DNA of 6,063 nucleotides from an uncultured Solobacterium sp. (GTDB taxonomy: Bacteria > Bacillota_I > Bacilli_A > Erysipelotrichales > Erysipelotrichaceae): the NCBI GenBank assembly GCA_900552125.1, contig URYK01000088.1:1-6063 (forward strand), written 5' to 3'. The position numbers and the translations under genes are program-made. The notes below the pieces were generated by a model. The model saw only the letters and a program-made list of their open reading frames with translations, was not told where the DNA came from and did no database searches. Positions 1-5,179 of the stretch are shown piece after piece; the first letter of the stretch is position 1, and every line of letters starts with the position of its first letter.

Positions 1-514
1 ACCGACAGGGCATTGATAATAACTCCTATTGGCATATTCATCCCTCTACTTTCTATAATATCCGGCAGTACAAATTTTGTCTTAAAGCATAGCCCTGTAA
101 GAACAGCACTTGTAACCGGTTCAACTGTCACGAACAGGCTTGCTTTTACGCTGCCAAAGAATTCAGCTGTCCATGTGTTGCTATCAGGAAAATACTGCAA
201 AACACGCATAGAACTGCTACTGTTTCGTATGACTTCGATTTATTATGTAACACGATAGCTGTATAAACCAGAATCATTATAATGTATGTAAATTATATGA
301 TTGTTCCGGTTGCTGCATTTGAATATTCAATGGCAAGAAAATTGGTCAACTGTAAACCAAGTATTCCTGTAAGTGAAAAAAATAGAAAAGAGCAGATTCT
401 TTTTCCGCTCTTCCATACTGAAAATAATTTTTTATCTTTTTTTATTACAGAAATCGTCAAAAGTATTATTCCGGAAACAAATTGTCTTATTATTGATTTC
501 TTGCTCTCACTATA
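1..514 (-). pseudogene. Decayed EamA/DMT-family drug/metabolite transporter, running off the left edge
   Basis: Two frames of the minus strand together give a recognisable EamA (DMT superfamily) inner-membrane transporter. From about 514 down to 296 the frame reads through RQFVSGIILLT, then TGILGLQLTNFLAIEYSNAA and TGTII, a hallmark of the first EamA repeat. A TAA at 293-295 interrupts it, where a family member would have Gln. The same frame resumes with a helix ending in LIATHG and stops at 146-148. The next homologous stretch, FFGSVKASLFVTVEPVTSA, lies in another frame from about 161 down to 105 and belongs to the end of the second repeat. Some 80-100 family residues between the halves are missing. 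The first 35 or so N-terminal residues are also absent, because a TAG at 515-517 closes the frame. Family identity is from recalled motifs; the stop and frame change are seen directly. It lies 19 bases after the regulator's stop, on the same strand. Confidence 0.75.
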
Positions 515-533
515 CTACATGCTATTAATCAAA

Positions 534-1259
534 TCAATTACTGACTCTCTTTTTTGCTATTTCGAATCCATATTCGTTAATCTCATCTATTGCCTGTATC
601 GCTATCTTCATGTCACGATCCTTAAGAGCCTGAGCAAGCATCAAATGTTGCGGAATAGTTGCAAGCCAAATAGAATCATTTCCATCTTCTGAATCTTCTT
701 GCTGTATGAATCGGTACGAACGAATTTTATTTATCATCTGTTCTATTGCGCTATTCCGTCCAATTTTATAAAGACTATCATGAAAGCTTCGATCTAATAC
801 ATGGCTATATAAATTTTCTCCAGCCAATTTTACCATCTCCGCTGCTGTTGATACTAATTGATCTTTCTCCTGAAATGTTCCGCGCTCCATTGCATTCTCC
901 ACGGCTTTATGATCCAATGCACTCTGAAGTTCCTCAATTTCTTCTAATGAGCAATTAGTAAGCTGAATTGTAAACGAATTATTTTCTCCATAAGGATTAT
1001 TAATAAATACACCACTTCCTGTTTTTACATATATCAATCCACGGTCTTCTAATATTCTCAAAGCTTCACGCACAGAATTTCGACTTGTCTGCAGCATGGA
1101 AGACATATCACGTTCCGATGGCAGTTTGTCCCCTGGCTGAAGATTATTCATTTGAATGTACCGATAAATAGCATCTGAAATTTTCAAATAAAGAGATTTC
1201 TTTTCTATCGGTTTCATTGAAATTCTATTTTCATTTTCTGTATTATTTATATGATTCAT
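534..1259 (-). CDS. GntR-family (FadR subfamily, FCD domain) transcriptional regulator
   Basis: A 241-residue DNA-binding regulator of usual FadR-subfamily length. The winged helix-turn-helix spans residues about 22-90: LQPGDKLPSERD (40-51), recognition helix SRNSVREALRILEDRG (59-74) and the wing with GSGVFI (81-86). The C-terminal FCD ligand domain (about 105-235) shows metal-site candidates D156, H160 (DRSFH) and H205 (QHLML). The fourth His expected in the last helix is replaced around I227/N228. FCD domains usually bind carboxylates, sugar acids or amino-acid-like ligands. The ATG at 1259 is preceded by GGGGAAG (1264-1270). The alternative Met15 at 1217 has no ribosome site, so the longer start is chosen. 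It lies 124 bases after the antiporter, has its own promoter, and is the obvious candidate controller of the upstream enzyme-antiporter pair. Regulation of that pair is inference. Confidence 0.9.
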   Translation of the reverse strand: MNHINNTENENRISMKPIEKKSLYLKISDAIYRYIQMNNLQPGDKLPSERDMSSMLQTSRNSVREALRILEDRGLIYVKTGSGVFINNPYGENNSFTIQLTNCSLEEIEELQSALDHKAVENAMERGTFQEKDQLVSTAAEMVKLAGENLYSHVLDRSFHDSLYKIGRNSAIEQMINKIRSYRFIQQEDSEDGNDSIWLATIPQHLMLAQALKDRDMKIAIQAIDEINEYGFEIAKKRVSN

Positions 1260-1263
1260 AAAA

Positions 1264-1270
1264 CTTCCCC
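1264..1270 (-). promoter_or_regulatory. Ribosome binding site of the GntR regulator
   Basis: Minus-strand GGGGAAG lies 4 bases before the ATG at 1257-1259 (core GGGGA at 6). It supports the 241-residue start over the internal Met15, which has no purine-rich site upstream. Confidence 0.65.
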
Positions 1271-1333
1271 AATTTCTATATAACTACATTAATAAAAGGA
1301 TCCAATATCTTTTACAGATACCGAACCCTTTTA

Positions 1334-1362
1334 ATTATAAGGAATTCTTATGAAAACGTCAA
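1334..1362 (-). promoter_or_regulatory. Sigma-A promoter of the GntR regulator, with a palindrome in the spacer
   Basis: The minus strand shows TTGACG (1357-1362), a 17-base spacer and a perfect TATAAT (1334-1339). The predicted start is near 1327, leaving a leader of about 67 bases. The spacer and -10 carry ATAAG-GAATT-CTTAT (1337-1351 on the plus strand), a 5-5-5 inverted repeat placed where a repressor would block polymerase. It allows expression independent of the upstream antiporter. No strong terminator lies between 1260 and 1383, so read-through from the antiporter is also possible. Confidence 0.8.
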
Positions 1363-1383
1363 GATTGTCCTTTTTGTCAAATA

Positions 1384-2859
1384 TTACTCTGTTTTTCCAG
1401 ATAACTCAAGGTACTCTTCATATGCAGCTGATCCTTTTTTAATCTTCGCAATTCCAAATCCTGTGAATCCCCAGATGATTGCAAAAATAACTCCTGTATA
1501 GCACAGTACTGCCCATGGTGCATACTGTACTGTCGGTACACCAAGTACAGAGGTCATATATACACCAGCCAATGACCACGGTACTAAAGGTTCTACGACG
1601 GTAATACTGTCTTCCAGTGATCTTGACAAGTTCTTTGATTCCAATCCGCGTTTAATATACTCTGGACGGAACATTCCACCAATCATAAGGAATGTTACTG
1701 TAGCTTCTCCGATTACTGTGATCATAATTACACCAAGAATAACTGTGAGTGTAATCAACTGTCCTGTACCATGGATATGTTTCATGATTCGTTCCAGAAT
1801 CAGTTCCATACTTCCACATACAGTAAGTGCTCCGATAAAAGAGAATCCGCAGAATGCCATTAATGCTGTATTCATCATAGAACTCATACCACCTCTCTGA
1901 AGAAGATTCGGAACCTGTTCTACAATGTTTTCAAGATCCATAGATGTGTGAAGCATCTCCATCTTAAATCCGCTAACCATACTTGCTGCACAATCTGTAA
2001 ATGAAAATCCCTGAACTAGCATTGCAAGTACAATTGCTACAGCAGAAGAAATAATCATAACCGGAATCGTAGGTTTCTTCATAAGAGATCCTGCAATTAC
2101 AATCACACAAGGAATCAATAATAACAGCCCTACCGGCATTGCGAGATTAAAAAGTTCTCCAAGTGTATTAATAATCTCGTCAACCTGCCCCACCTGTGAG
2201 TCACTTGCGAAGTGAGCTCCTGCAATAAAATAAACTACACAACTCACAATAAATCCAGGAACTGTTGTGTAAAACATATGTCCAATATGCTGATATAAGT
2301 TTGTTTCTGTTGCAATTGCAGACATATTTGTACTGTCTGATAATGGTGACATCTTATCTCCGAAATAAGCACCTGCAACAATCGCTCCTGCAACTGCCGG
2401 AAGCGGTGCACCCATACCTGCTGCCACACTGATCAGTGCTGCGCCAACTGTTCCTGCAGCTCCCCAGGAAGTACCTGTGCTGACAGAAAGTATTACTGTT
2501 ACAAGAAATGAAGTAATAATAATATATTTTGGACTAATAATCTGAAGTCCTATATATACAAGAAACGGAATTGTTCCACTTACTACCCACGCACCAATCA
2601 TAAGTCCAACACAAATCAAAATCATGATTGCCGGAAATGCTTTTGCAAGTTTAGCCACTATTTCATCTTCGATTTCTTTCCATTTATGTCCCTGATACAT
2701 GCACACACATATTGTAAATGCGGCACAAATAATCAAAAGAATCTTAATATCAATACTATAAACAACCAATCCTGTAAAAAGAACAACAAACATAAAAATC
2801 AACGGTAATACAGCTGTAAAGAGGGTTGGTTTTTTTACTTCTTTTCTCTCTTCTCCCAT
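1384..2859 (-). CDS. NhaC-family Na+/H+ antiporter-type transporter (possibly an amino-acid or organic-acid carrier)
   Basis: A 491-residue polytopic inner-membrane protein with about a dozen hydrophobic segments (for example 13-35, 38-55, 73-98, 111-128, 195-215, 240-258, 265-284, 332-350, 367-395, 445-470). NhaC signatures are clear: TGTSWGAAGTVGAAL (128-142), GAYFGDKMSPLSDSTNMSA (163-181) and the late SLEDSITVVEPLVPWS block (414-429). NhaC relatives include true Na+/H+ antiporters, the malate/lactate antiporter MleN, and the MetT group proposed to move methionine. Sequence alone cannot tell these apart. The ATG is preceded by AGGAG at 2867-2871. That site directly abuts the TAA of the upstream PLP enzyme, and the two genes are 12 bases apart, so co-transcription and translational coupling are expected. 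Context suggests it moves the enzyme's substrate or a product; this is inference. Confidence 0.9.
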   Translation of the reverse strand: MGEERKEVKKPTLFTAVLPLIFMFVVLFTGLVVYSIDIKILLIICAAFTICVCMYQGHKWKEIEDEIVAKLAKAFPAIMILICVGLMIGAWVVSGTIPFLVYIGLQIISPKYIIITSFLVTVILSVSTGTSWGAAGTVGAALISVAAGMGAPLPAVAGAIVAGAYFGDKMSPLSDSTNMSAIATETNLYQHIGHMFYTTVPGFIVSCVVYFIAGAHFASDSQVGQVDEIINTLGELFNLAMPVGLLLLIPCVIVIAGSLMKKPTIPVMIISSAVAIVLAMLVQGFSFTDCAASMVSGFKMEMLHTSMDLENIVEQVPNLLQRGGMSSMMNTALMAFCGFSFIGALTVCGSMELILERIMKHIHGTGQLITLTVILGVIMITVIGEATVTFLMIGGMFRPEYIKRGLESKNLSRSLEDSITVVEPLVPWSLAGVYMTSVLGVPTVQYAPWAVLCYTGVIFAIIWGFTGFGIAKIKKGSAAYEEYLELSGKTE

Positions 2860-2866
2860 GATGGTT

Positions 2867-2871
2867 CTCCT
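2867..2871 (-). promoter_or_regulatory. Ribosome binding site of the antiporter, abutting the upstream stop codon
   Basis: Minus-strand AGGAG follows immediately after the TAA (2872-2874) of the PLP enzyme and sits 7 bases before the antiporter ATG. This is a typical arrangement for translational coupling inside an operon. Confidence 0.8.
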
Positions 2872-4053
2872 TTATGAAATTTTATCAAGTGCCTGCTGCA
2901 AATCAGCAATCAGGTTTTCTGTTCCTTCAAGACCACAGTGAATTCGTACAATATTTCGTGATACATTTAAGAATGCACACTGCTCTTCCGTCCAGTTATA
3001 TGTATAAGCAATTGCAAGGCTTTCAAATCCTCCCCAAGAACATCCTTTCTCAAAGAGTTTTAAGCTATTAACAAAGGTTTCTGTCTCTTCTAATGTTCCG
3101 TCAATCTCAAGACTCATCAGTCCACATTCACCTTTCTGCTGTTTTCTTGCAAGCTCATATTGTGGATGTGATTCAAGTCCTGTAAAGAATACACGCTTAA
3201 TCTTTGGCTGCTTTTCAAGGAATTTAGCCACTTCCATTGCTGTCTCGTAATGTCTCTGCATACGAACGTCTAATGTACGTAGTCCACGAATCGCCAGCCA
3301 GGCTTCCATTGGTCCAAGAACTCCGCCAAACCAATCTCTTTGAACCATAATCTCACGCATAAATTCTTCGTCCTTTGAAACAAGGACTCCACCTACAAGA
3401 TCACTATGTCCGCCGATATACTTTGTCATGGTATGCATTACAATATCAATTCCCATATCCAACGGTTTTTGGAAAATCGGAGTGGAGTATGTATTATCAA
3501 TGTACGTTTTAATTCCATGCTCTTTAGCAAGCTTTGCCACTCCTTCCAAATCTACAACATTAAATAAAAGCGTTGTGGGACTCTCCAAAATAATCATTTT
3601 CGTTTCTGGACGGATTGCATCTTCGAATTCCTTTACAGTTCTTCCATCAACATAAGTGACTGCTACATCATATTTCGGACTAAGGAACTCATCAAGTAAA
3701 TGCTGTACTGGTCCATAACTTTCCTTAATACAAATCACATGACTTCCTGCTGTACAAATCTTAAGAATAGCCGCTGCACAAGCTGCCATACCTGCTGAAA
3801 ATACAACTGCTCTTGAACCGTGCTCTAGTGCAGCAATTTTCTTTTCGAGAATTGCAACAGTTGGATTAGATGCTCTTCCATAATAGAATTCATCTTTAAA
3901 AATATCTACGTCGAAATAATCTTTTACCGTATCAAATACATGAAGTGAATTCATAAAAATCGGAGGCGTTACAGATTTCATATACTTTTCTGGATCTTCT
4001 CCTACGTGTGTCATTGCCAGTAAATCTTGATTGTCTGCTAATTGTTTTGACAT
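2872..4053 (-). CDS. Cys/Met-metabolism PLP-dependent enzyme (methionine gamma-lyase / cystathionine lyase-like)
   Basis: A 393-residue cytosolic fold-type I PLP enzyme of the Cys/Met metabolism family, of normal full length. Residues seen: YYGR (57-60), supplying the Tyr and Arg that hold the cofactor phosphate of the partner subunit; SAGMA (86-90); the stacking Tyr113 in SYGPV; D186 in YIDNTYSTP, contacting the pyridine nitrogen; the Schiff-base K211 in HTMTKYIGGHSD; and the substrate-carboxylate R370 in NIVRIHCGLEG. The Cys that follows the stacking Tyr in classical methionine gamma-lyases is Pro115 here, and the usual ESPxNP is ESPTTL (157-162). The substrate is therefore uncertain: methionine, cystathionine, cysteine or an O-acyl-homoserine. 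The ATG at 4053 has AAGGAA at 4061-4066. An upstream in-frame TTG at 4110 lies inside the operator and lacks a ribosome site, so it was rejected. First gene of an operon with the antiporter. Confidence 0.9.
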   Translation of the reverse strand: MSKQLADNQDLLAMTHVGEDPEKYMKSVTPPIFMNSLHVFDTVKDYFDVDIFKDEFYYGRASNPTVAILEKKIAALEHGSRAVVFSAGMAACAAAILKICTAGSHVICIKESYGPVQHLLDEFLSPKYDVAVTYVDGRTVKEFEDAIRPETKMIILESPTTLLFNVVDLEGVAKLAKEHGIKTYIDNTYSTPIFQKPLDMGIDIVMHTMTKYIGGHSDLVGGVLVSKDEEFMREIMVQRDWFGGVLGPMEAWLAIRGLRTLDVRMQRHYETAMEVAKFLEKQPKIKRVFFTGLESHPQYELARKQQKGECGLMSLEIDGTLEETETFVNSLKLFEKGCSWGGFESLAIAYTYNWTEEQCAFLNVSRNIVRIHCGLEGTENLIADLQQALDKIS

Positions 4054-4060
4054 CTTCTCT

Positions 4061-4066
4061 TTCCTT
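4061..4066 (-). promoter_or_regulatory. Ribosome binding site deciding the start of the PLP enzyme
   Basis: Minus-strand AAGGAA lies 7 bases before the ATG at 4051-4053. It fixes the 393-residue form and rules out an extension to the TTG at 4108-4110, which would translate through the inverted repeat. Confidence 0.75.
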
Positions 4067-4090
4067 TCTTTTATTGGTTTGATGGTATTG

Positions 4091-4109
4091 TGGTTGATTG
4101 GCTCAACCA
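4091..4109. promoter_or_regulatory. Candidate GntR-type operator: perfect inverted repeat TGGTTGA-TTGGC-TCAACCA
   Basis: Seven-base arms TGGTTGA (4091-4097) and TCAACCA (4103-4109) are exact reverse complements around a five-base centre. The repeat lies in the 5' leader, about 6 to 24 bases after the predicted start of the PLP-enzyme transcript, a position where a bound repressor would block initiation or clearance. The TGGT...ACCA ends resemble FadR-subfamily operators, though those usually have a shorter centre. The regulator at 534-1259 is the only transcription factor seen in the window. As RNA it could also form a 7-bp hairpin ahead of the ribosome site. Confidence 0.6.
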
Positions 4110-4121
4110 ATTTATGTGATT

Positions 4122-4149
4122 ATTATACATCCGTTATCGTTTTTGTCAA
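4122..4149 (-). promoter_or_regulatory. Sigma-A promoter of the PLP enzyme-antiporter operon
   Basis: The minus strand shows a perfect TTGACA (4144-4149), a 16-base spacer and a perfect TATAAT (4122-4127). Transcription would begin near 4115, giving a leader of about 60 bases that contains the inverted repeat at 4091-4109 and the ribosome site. The leader is too short for a SAM riboswitch or T-box, and none was seen. Confidence 0.82.
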
Positions 4150-4174
4150 TATTTTTATGTGTATAAAATATTTT

Positions 4175-4336
4175 TTATGCTTTCTGCATAATTTTTATTT
4201 TCTCCTTTTGTGCAAATGATACAACGCAGTAATCAGATAAACATAATATAATAGCTTTTGAATATAAAAACTTCTCATCTTCTAGTTTTCGATCATACAC
4301 ATCACAATCAAAGCAATATATCACTTCTTCGACTTG
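4175..4336 (-). pseudogene. Protein-like open frame without a start, probable gene remnant of unknown function
   Basis: A 53-codon minus-strand frame bounded by TGA (4337-4339) and TAA (4175-4177). The reading looks like protein rather than random AT-rich DNA: EEVIYCFDCDVYDRKLEDE followed by KFLYSKAIILCLSDYC, with acidic D/E clusters and a hydrophobic beta-like run. It has no ATG near its beginning and no ribosome site. The same frame is also open upstream of the TGA (it contains GLSLYRNWNEK), suggesting one interrupted gene. The acidic YCFDxDxYD pattern resembles, from memory only, some RloB/Toprim-like hypothetical proteins of Clostridia. It lies wholly upstream of the operon promoter, in the gap to the nitroreductase. 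Confidence 0.3.
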
Positions 4337-4362
4337 TCATTTTTCGTTCCAATTCCTATATA
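4334..4362 (+). promoter_or_regulatory. Possible promoter of the nitroreductase
   Basis: TTGTCA (4334-4339), a 17-base spacer and TATATA (4357-4362) on the plus strand. The start would be near 4369, leaving a leader of about 70 bases. The -10 is only a partial match, and AT-rich DNA makes chance matches common. Confidence 0.4.
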
Positions 4363-4440
4363 GACTGAGTCCGAAAAATGCAGTAAAATCAGTAATAGCT
4401 CGACAATACCGAAAGCGAATATAGATTGTTGGAGGAAGTT

Positions 4441-4791
4441 ATGATTCAAGAAATTGGGAACAGAAGAAGTATAAGAAAATATAAAGAAGATAAGATTAGT
4501 AAAAAATTACTCGAAGAAATAATATATAGCGCTACTCTTGCACCATCCGCCAAAAACAGGCAGCCTTGGAAATTTATTGTATATCAAGGCAAAGAAAAAG
4601 AGAAGTTGGTTGATATTATGCGTCAGGGTATAAATTCAGAAAAAGTCACTCATACACTTATGCCAGAATGGGCATTTGCCATACCAGATGCGGAAAATAC
4701 AGTAAGGATCATGCAAGAAGCCCCAGCCAAGAGACCTCGGAAACCATTCGCAGATATTGTTGAATTTAGAGATGGATCAGAGTGCGAATGA
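4441..4791 (+). pseudogene. Nitroreductase-family flavoprotein with a large in-frame internal deletion
   Basis: A 116-codon open frame starting at an ATG with GGAGG at 4431-4435, five bases upstream. The N-terminal half is a clear FMN-dependent nitroreductase: RRSIRKY (8-14) for FMN phosphate binding, then LAPSAKNRQPWKF (33-45). The normal domain runs through EWAFAIPDAENTVRIMQEAP to about residue 95. It then jumps directly to AKRPRKPFADIVEFR (96-110), which is the family's usual C-terminal tail. Full-length members have about 170-190 residues, so roughly 70 are missing, including the middle helices and the Gly-rich FMN/dimer segment. The reading frame is intact, and the junction lies near 4720-4735. 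A folded, FMN-binding product seems unlikely, hence the pseudogene call; a short expressed protein cannot be excluded. It has no same-strand neighbour. Confidence 0.75.
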
Positions 4792-4836
4792 TCGTCCGCT
4801 TAAAAGGAGTACGATAAAATCAATGACTATATTCTA

Positions 4837-4935
4837 TCAATTTTTACGCATCTCCACTTTTACAGTGAACTCACTGTCTGTGAGCATACGCTGTAAGTTT
4901 TCTTTAAAAGCAAGGTAGACGAAACGACTCTCCAC
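4837..4935 (-). other. Short minus-strand frame (32 codons), protein-like, unknown
   Basis: From a GTG at 4935 to a TGA at 4837-4839 the frame reads RFVYLAFKENLQRMLTDSEF and then TVKVEMRKN, which looks like the C-terminal end of a real protein (charged helix, then a strand, then a basic tail). It is preceded in frame by a stop (TAA), and the GTG has no convincing ribosome site. A one-base shift upstream would join it to the frame beginning at 4955, so the two may be pieces of one broken gene. No family is recognised. Confidence 0.25.
4862..4877. repeat. Perfect palindrome ACAGTGA-AC-TCACTGT
   Basis: Seven-base arms (4862-4868 and 4871-4877) around a two-base centre. As RNA it would be a 6-bp stem with a 4-base loop. 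Its right arm overlaps the alternative pairing CTCAC (4870-4874) with GTGAG (4880-4884). The two pairings exclude each other. Confidence 0.6.
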
Positions 4936-4949
4936 TGTTTATCTACCTT
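4912..4949. repeat. Inverted repeat AAGGTAGA ... TCTACCTT with inner pairing
   Basis: Eight-base perfect arms (4912-4919 and 4942-4949), with a further AAAC (4922-4925) to GTTT (4937-4940) pairing inside, giving a two-part stem with an 11-base loop. On the minus strand it is followed by GCTTTT, too short a U-tract for a strong terminator. It overlaps both short frames in this gap. Confidence 0.6.
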
Positions 4950-5009
4950 ACTCACCCTAGTATCAAATATTTATCTATCTCTTAATTCTAGCACATTTTT
5001 TCAAGAAGC

Positions 5010-5049
5010 AGATCTGATTTAATAGTGTATTTCTTTTAAAATCTGATCT
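5010..5049. repeat. Quasi-palindrome, 11-base arms with one mismatch
   Basis: AGATCTGATTT (5010-5020) and AAATCTGATCT (5039-5049) pair at 10 of 11 positions across an 18-base loop. The same segments also share the direct repeat ATCTGAT. There is no T-run after either arm, so a terminator is not supported. Confidence 0.5.
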
Positions 5050-5147
5050 ATCATTCTTTCATTCGCAAGCGAAAATTCTTTCGTAACTGTAGGCACCTGT
5101 TCTCCTCTGTTTTTCATCCGAATCTTCTTTCGCAAAATAGGTGCCAT
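5019..5147 (-). other. Short minus-strand ORF (42 codons) just after the guanylate-kinase-like gene
   Basis: An ATG at 5147 opens a basic peptide, MAPILRKKIRMKNRGEQ, followed by VTKEFSLANERMIDQILKEI and HY, ending in TAA at 5019-5021. The second half looks like an amphipathic helix. It begins 32 bases after the upstream stop on the same strand, so it could be a distal operon gene. However, no good ribosome site precedes it (only GAAAG against the ATG), and an internal ATG at residue 11 is no better placed. A competing frame over the same DNA (DYWKYSLKDGTYFAKEDS) is also protein-like, so this may be a frameshifted remnant. No family is recognised. Confidence 0.3.
5092..5145. repeat. Inverted repeat GGCACCT ... 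AGGTGCC with a 40-base spacer
   Basis: Seven-base perfect arms at 5092-5098 and 5139-5145, extendable to ten pairs with one G-U in plus-strand RNA (GGCACCTGTT with AATAGGTGCC). The right arm overlaps the start codon of the 42-codon ORF. No flanking target duplication is seen. Confidence 0.5.
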
Positions 5148-5179
5148 CTTTCAAAGAATATTTCCAATAATCAAAAAAT

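Larger units (their letters stand above)
4860..4955 (-). other. Short minus-strand frame (31 codons) from a GTG, overlapping the previous one
   Basis: A GTG at 4955 opens MSKVDKQWRVVSSTLLLKK and the frame ends at TAA (4860-4862). Its first part and the second part of the overlapping frame (4837-4935) look like one original frame separated by a one-base change around 4935. The WRVVSSTLLLKK stretch faintly recalls the start of NUDIX hydrolases, but no NUDIX box follows. A TGCTAGAAT extended -10 lies at 4985-4993 upstream on the same strand. Expression and function are unknown. Confidence 0.2.
4792..5179. other. 388-base gap without a convincing gene; inverted repeats and short minus-strand frames
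   Basis: Between the nitroreductase and the guanylate-kinase-like gene no full-length gene is visible. The gap holds a perfect 7-2-7 palindrome (4862-4877), an 8-bp hairpin (4912-4949), an 11-bp quasi-palindrome (5010-5049), a 5-bp hairpin TTCGC-AA-GCGAA (5062-5073), a 7-bp inverted repeat (5092-5145) and three short minus-strand frames, each listed separately. No transposase motif or matching terminal repeats were found. Confidence 0.6.

Noticed and set aside
13..692. Plus-strand open frames of 81 and 136 codons across the left end
   Set aside because: They lie opposite the EamA remnant and the end of the regulator, have no ribosome sites, and translate to unstructured AT-rich sequence.
1260..1383. 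Terminator between antiporter and regulator
   Set aside because: Only weak pairings such as AAAAGGATCC with ATCTTTT exist, without a stable GC stem followed by T.
4054..4110. N-terminal extension of the PLP enzyme to a TTG at 4110
   Set aside because: No ribosome site, and the added residues would be encoded by the inverted repeat; the ATG at 4053 has a good site and gives the family length.
4054..4115. SAM riboswitch or T-box ahead of the sulfur-amino-acid enzyme
   Set aside because: The predicted leader is only about 60 bases and contains just the inverted repeat and ribosome site; no S-box or T-box elements are seen.
4789..4816. Terminator for the nitroreductase (ATCGT ... ACGAT)
   Set aside because: Only five perfect pairs with bulges beyond, and no T-run after it.
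4823..4916. Plus-strand 30-codon ORF after the nitroreductase with an AGGAG upstream
   Set aside because: The AGGAG is 13 bases from the ATG, too far, and the peptide lies opposite the more protein-like minus-strand frames.
4860..4955. NUDIX hydrolase N-terminus
   Set aside because: The similarity is limited to about a dozen residues and no NUDIX box follows in any nearby frame.
4792..5179. Insertion sequence remnant flanked by terminal repeats
   Set aside because: The inverted repeats differ from one another and no transposase motif or target duplication was found.
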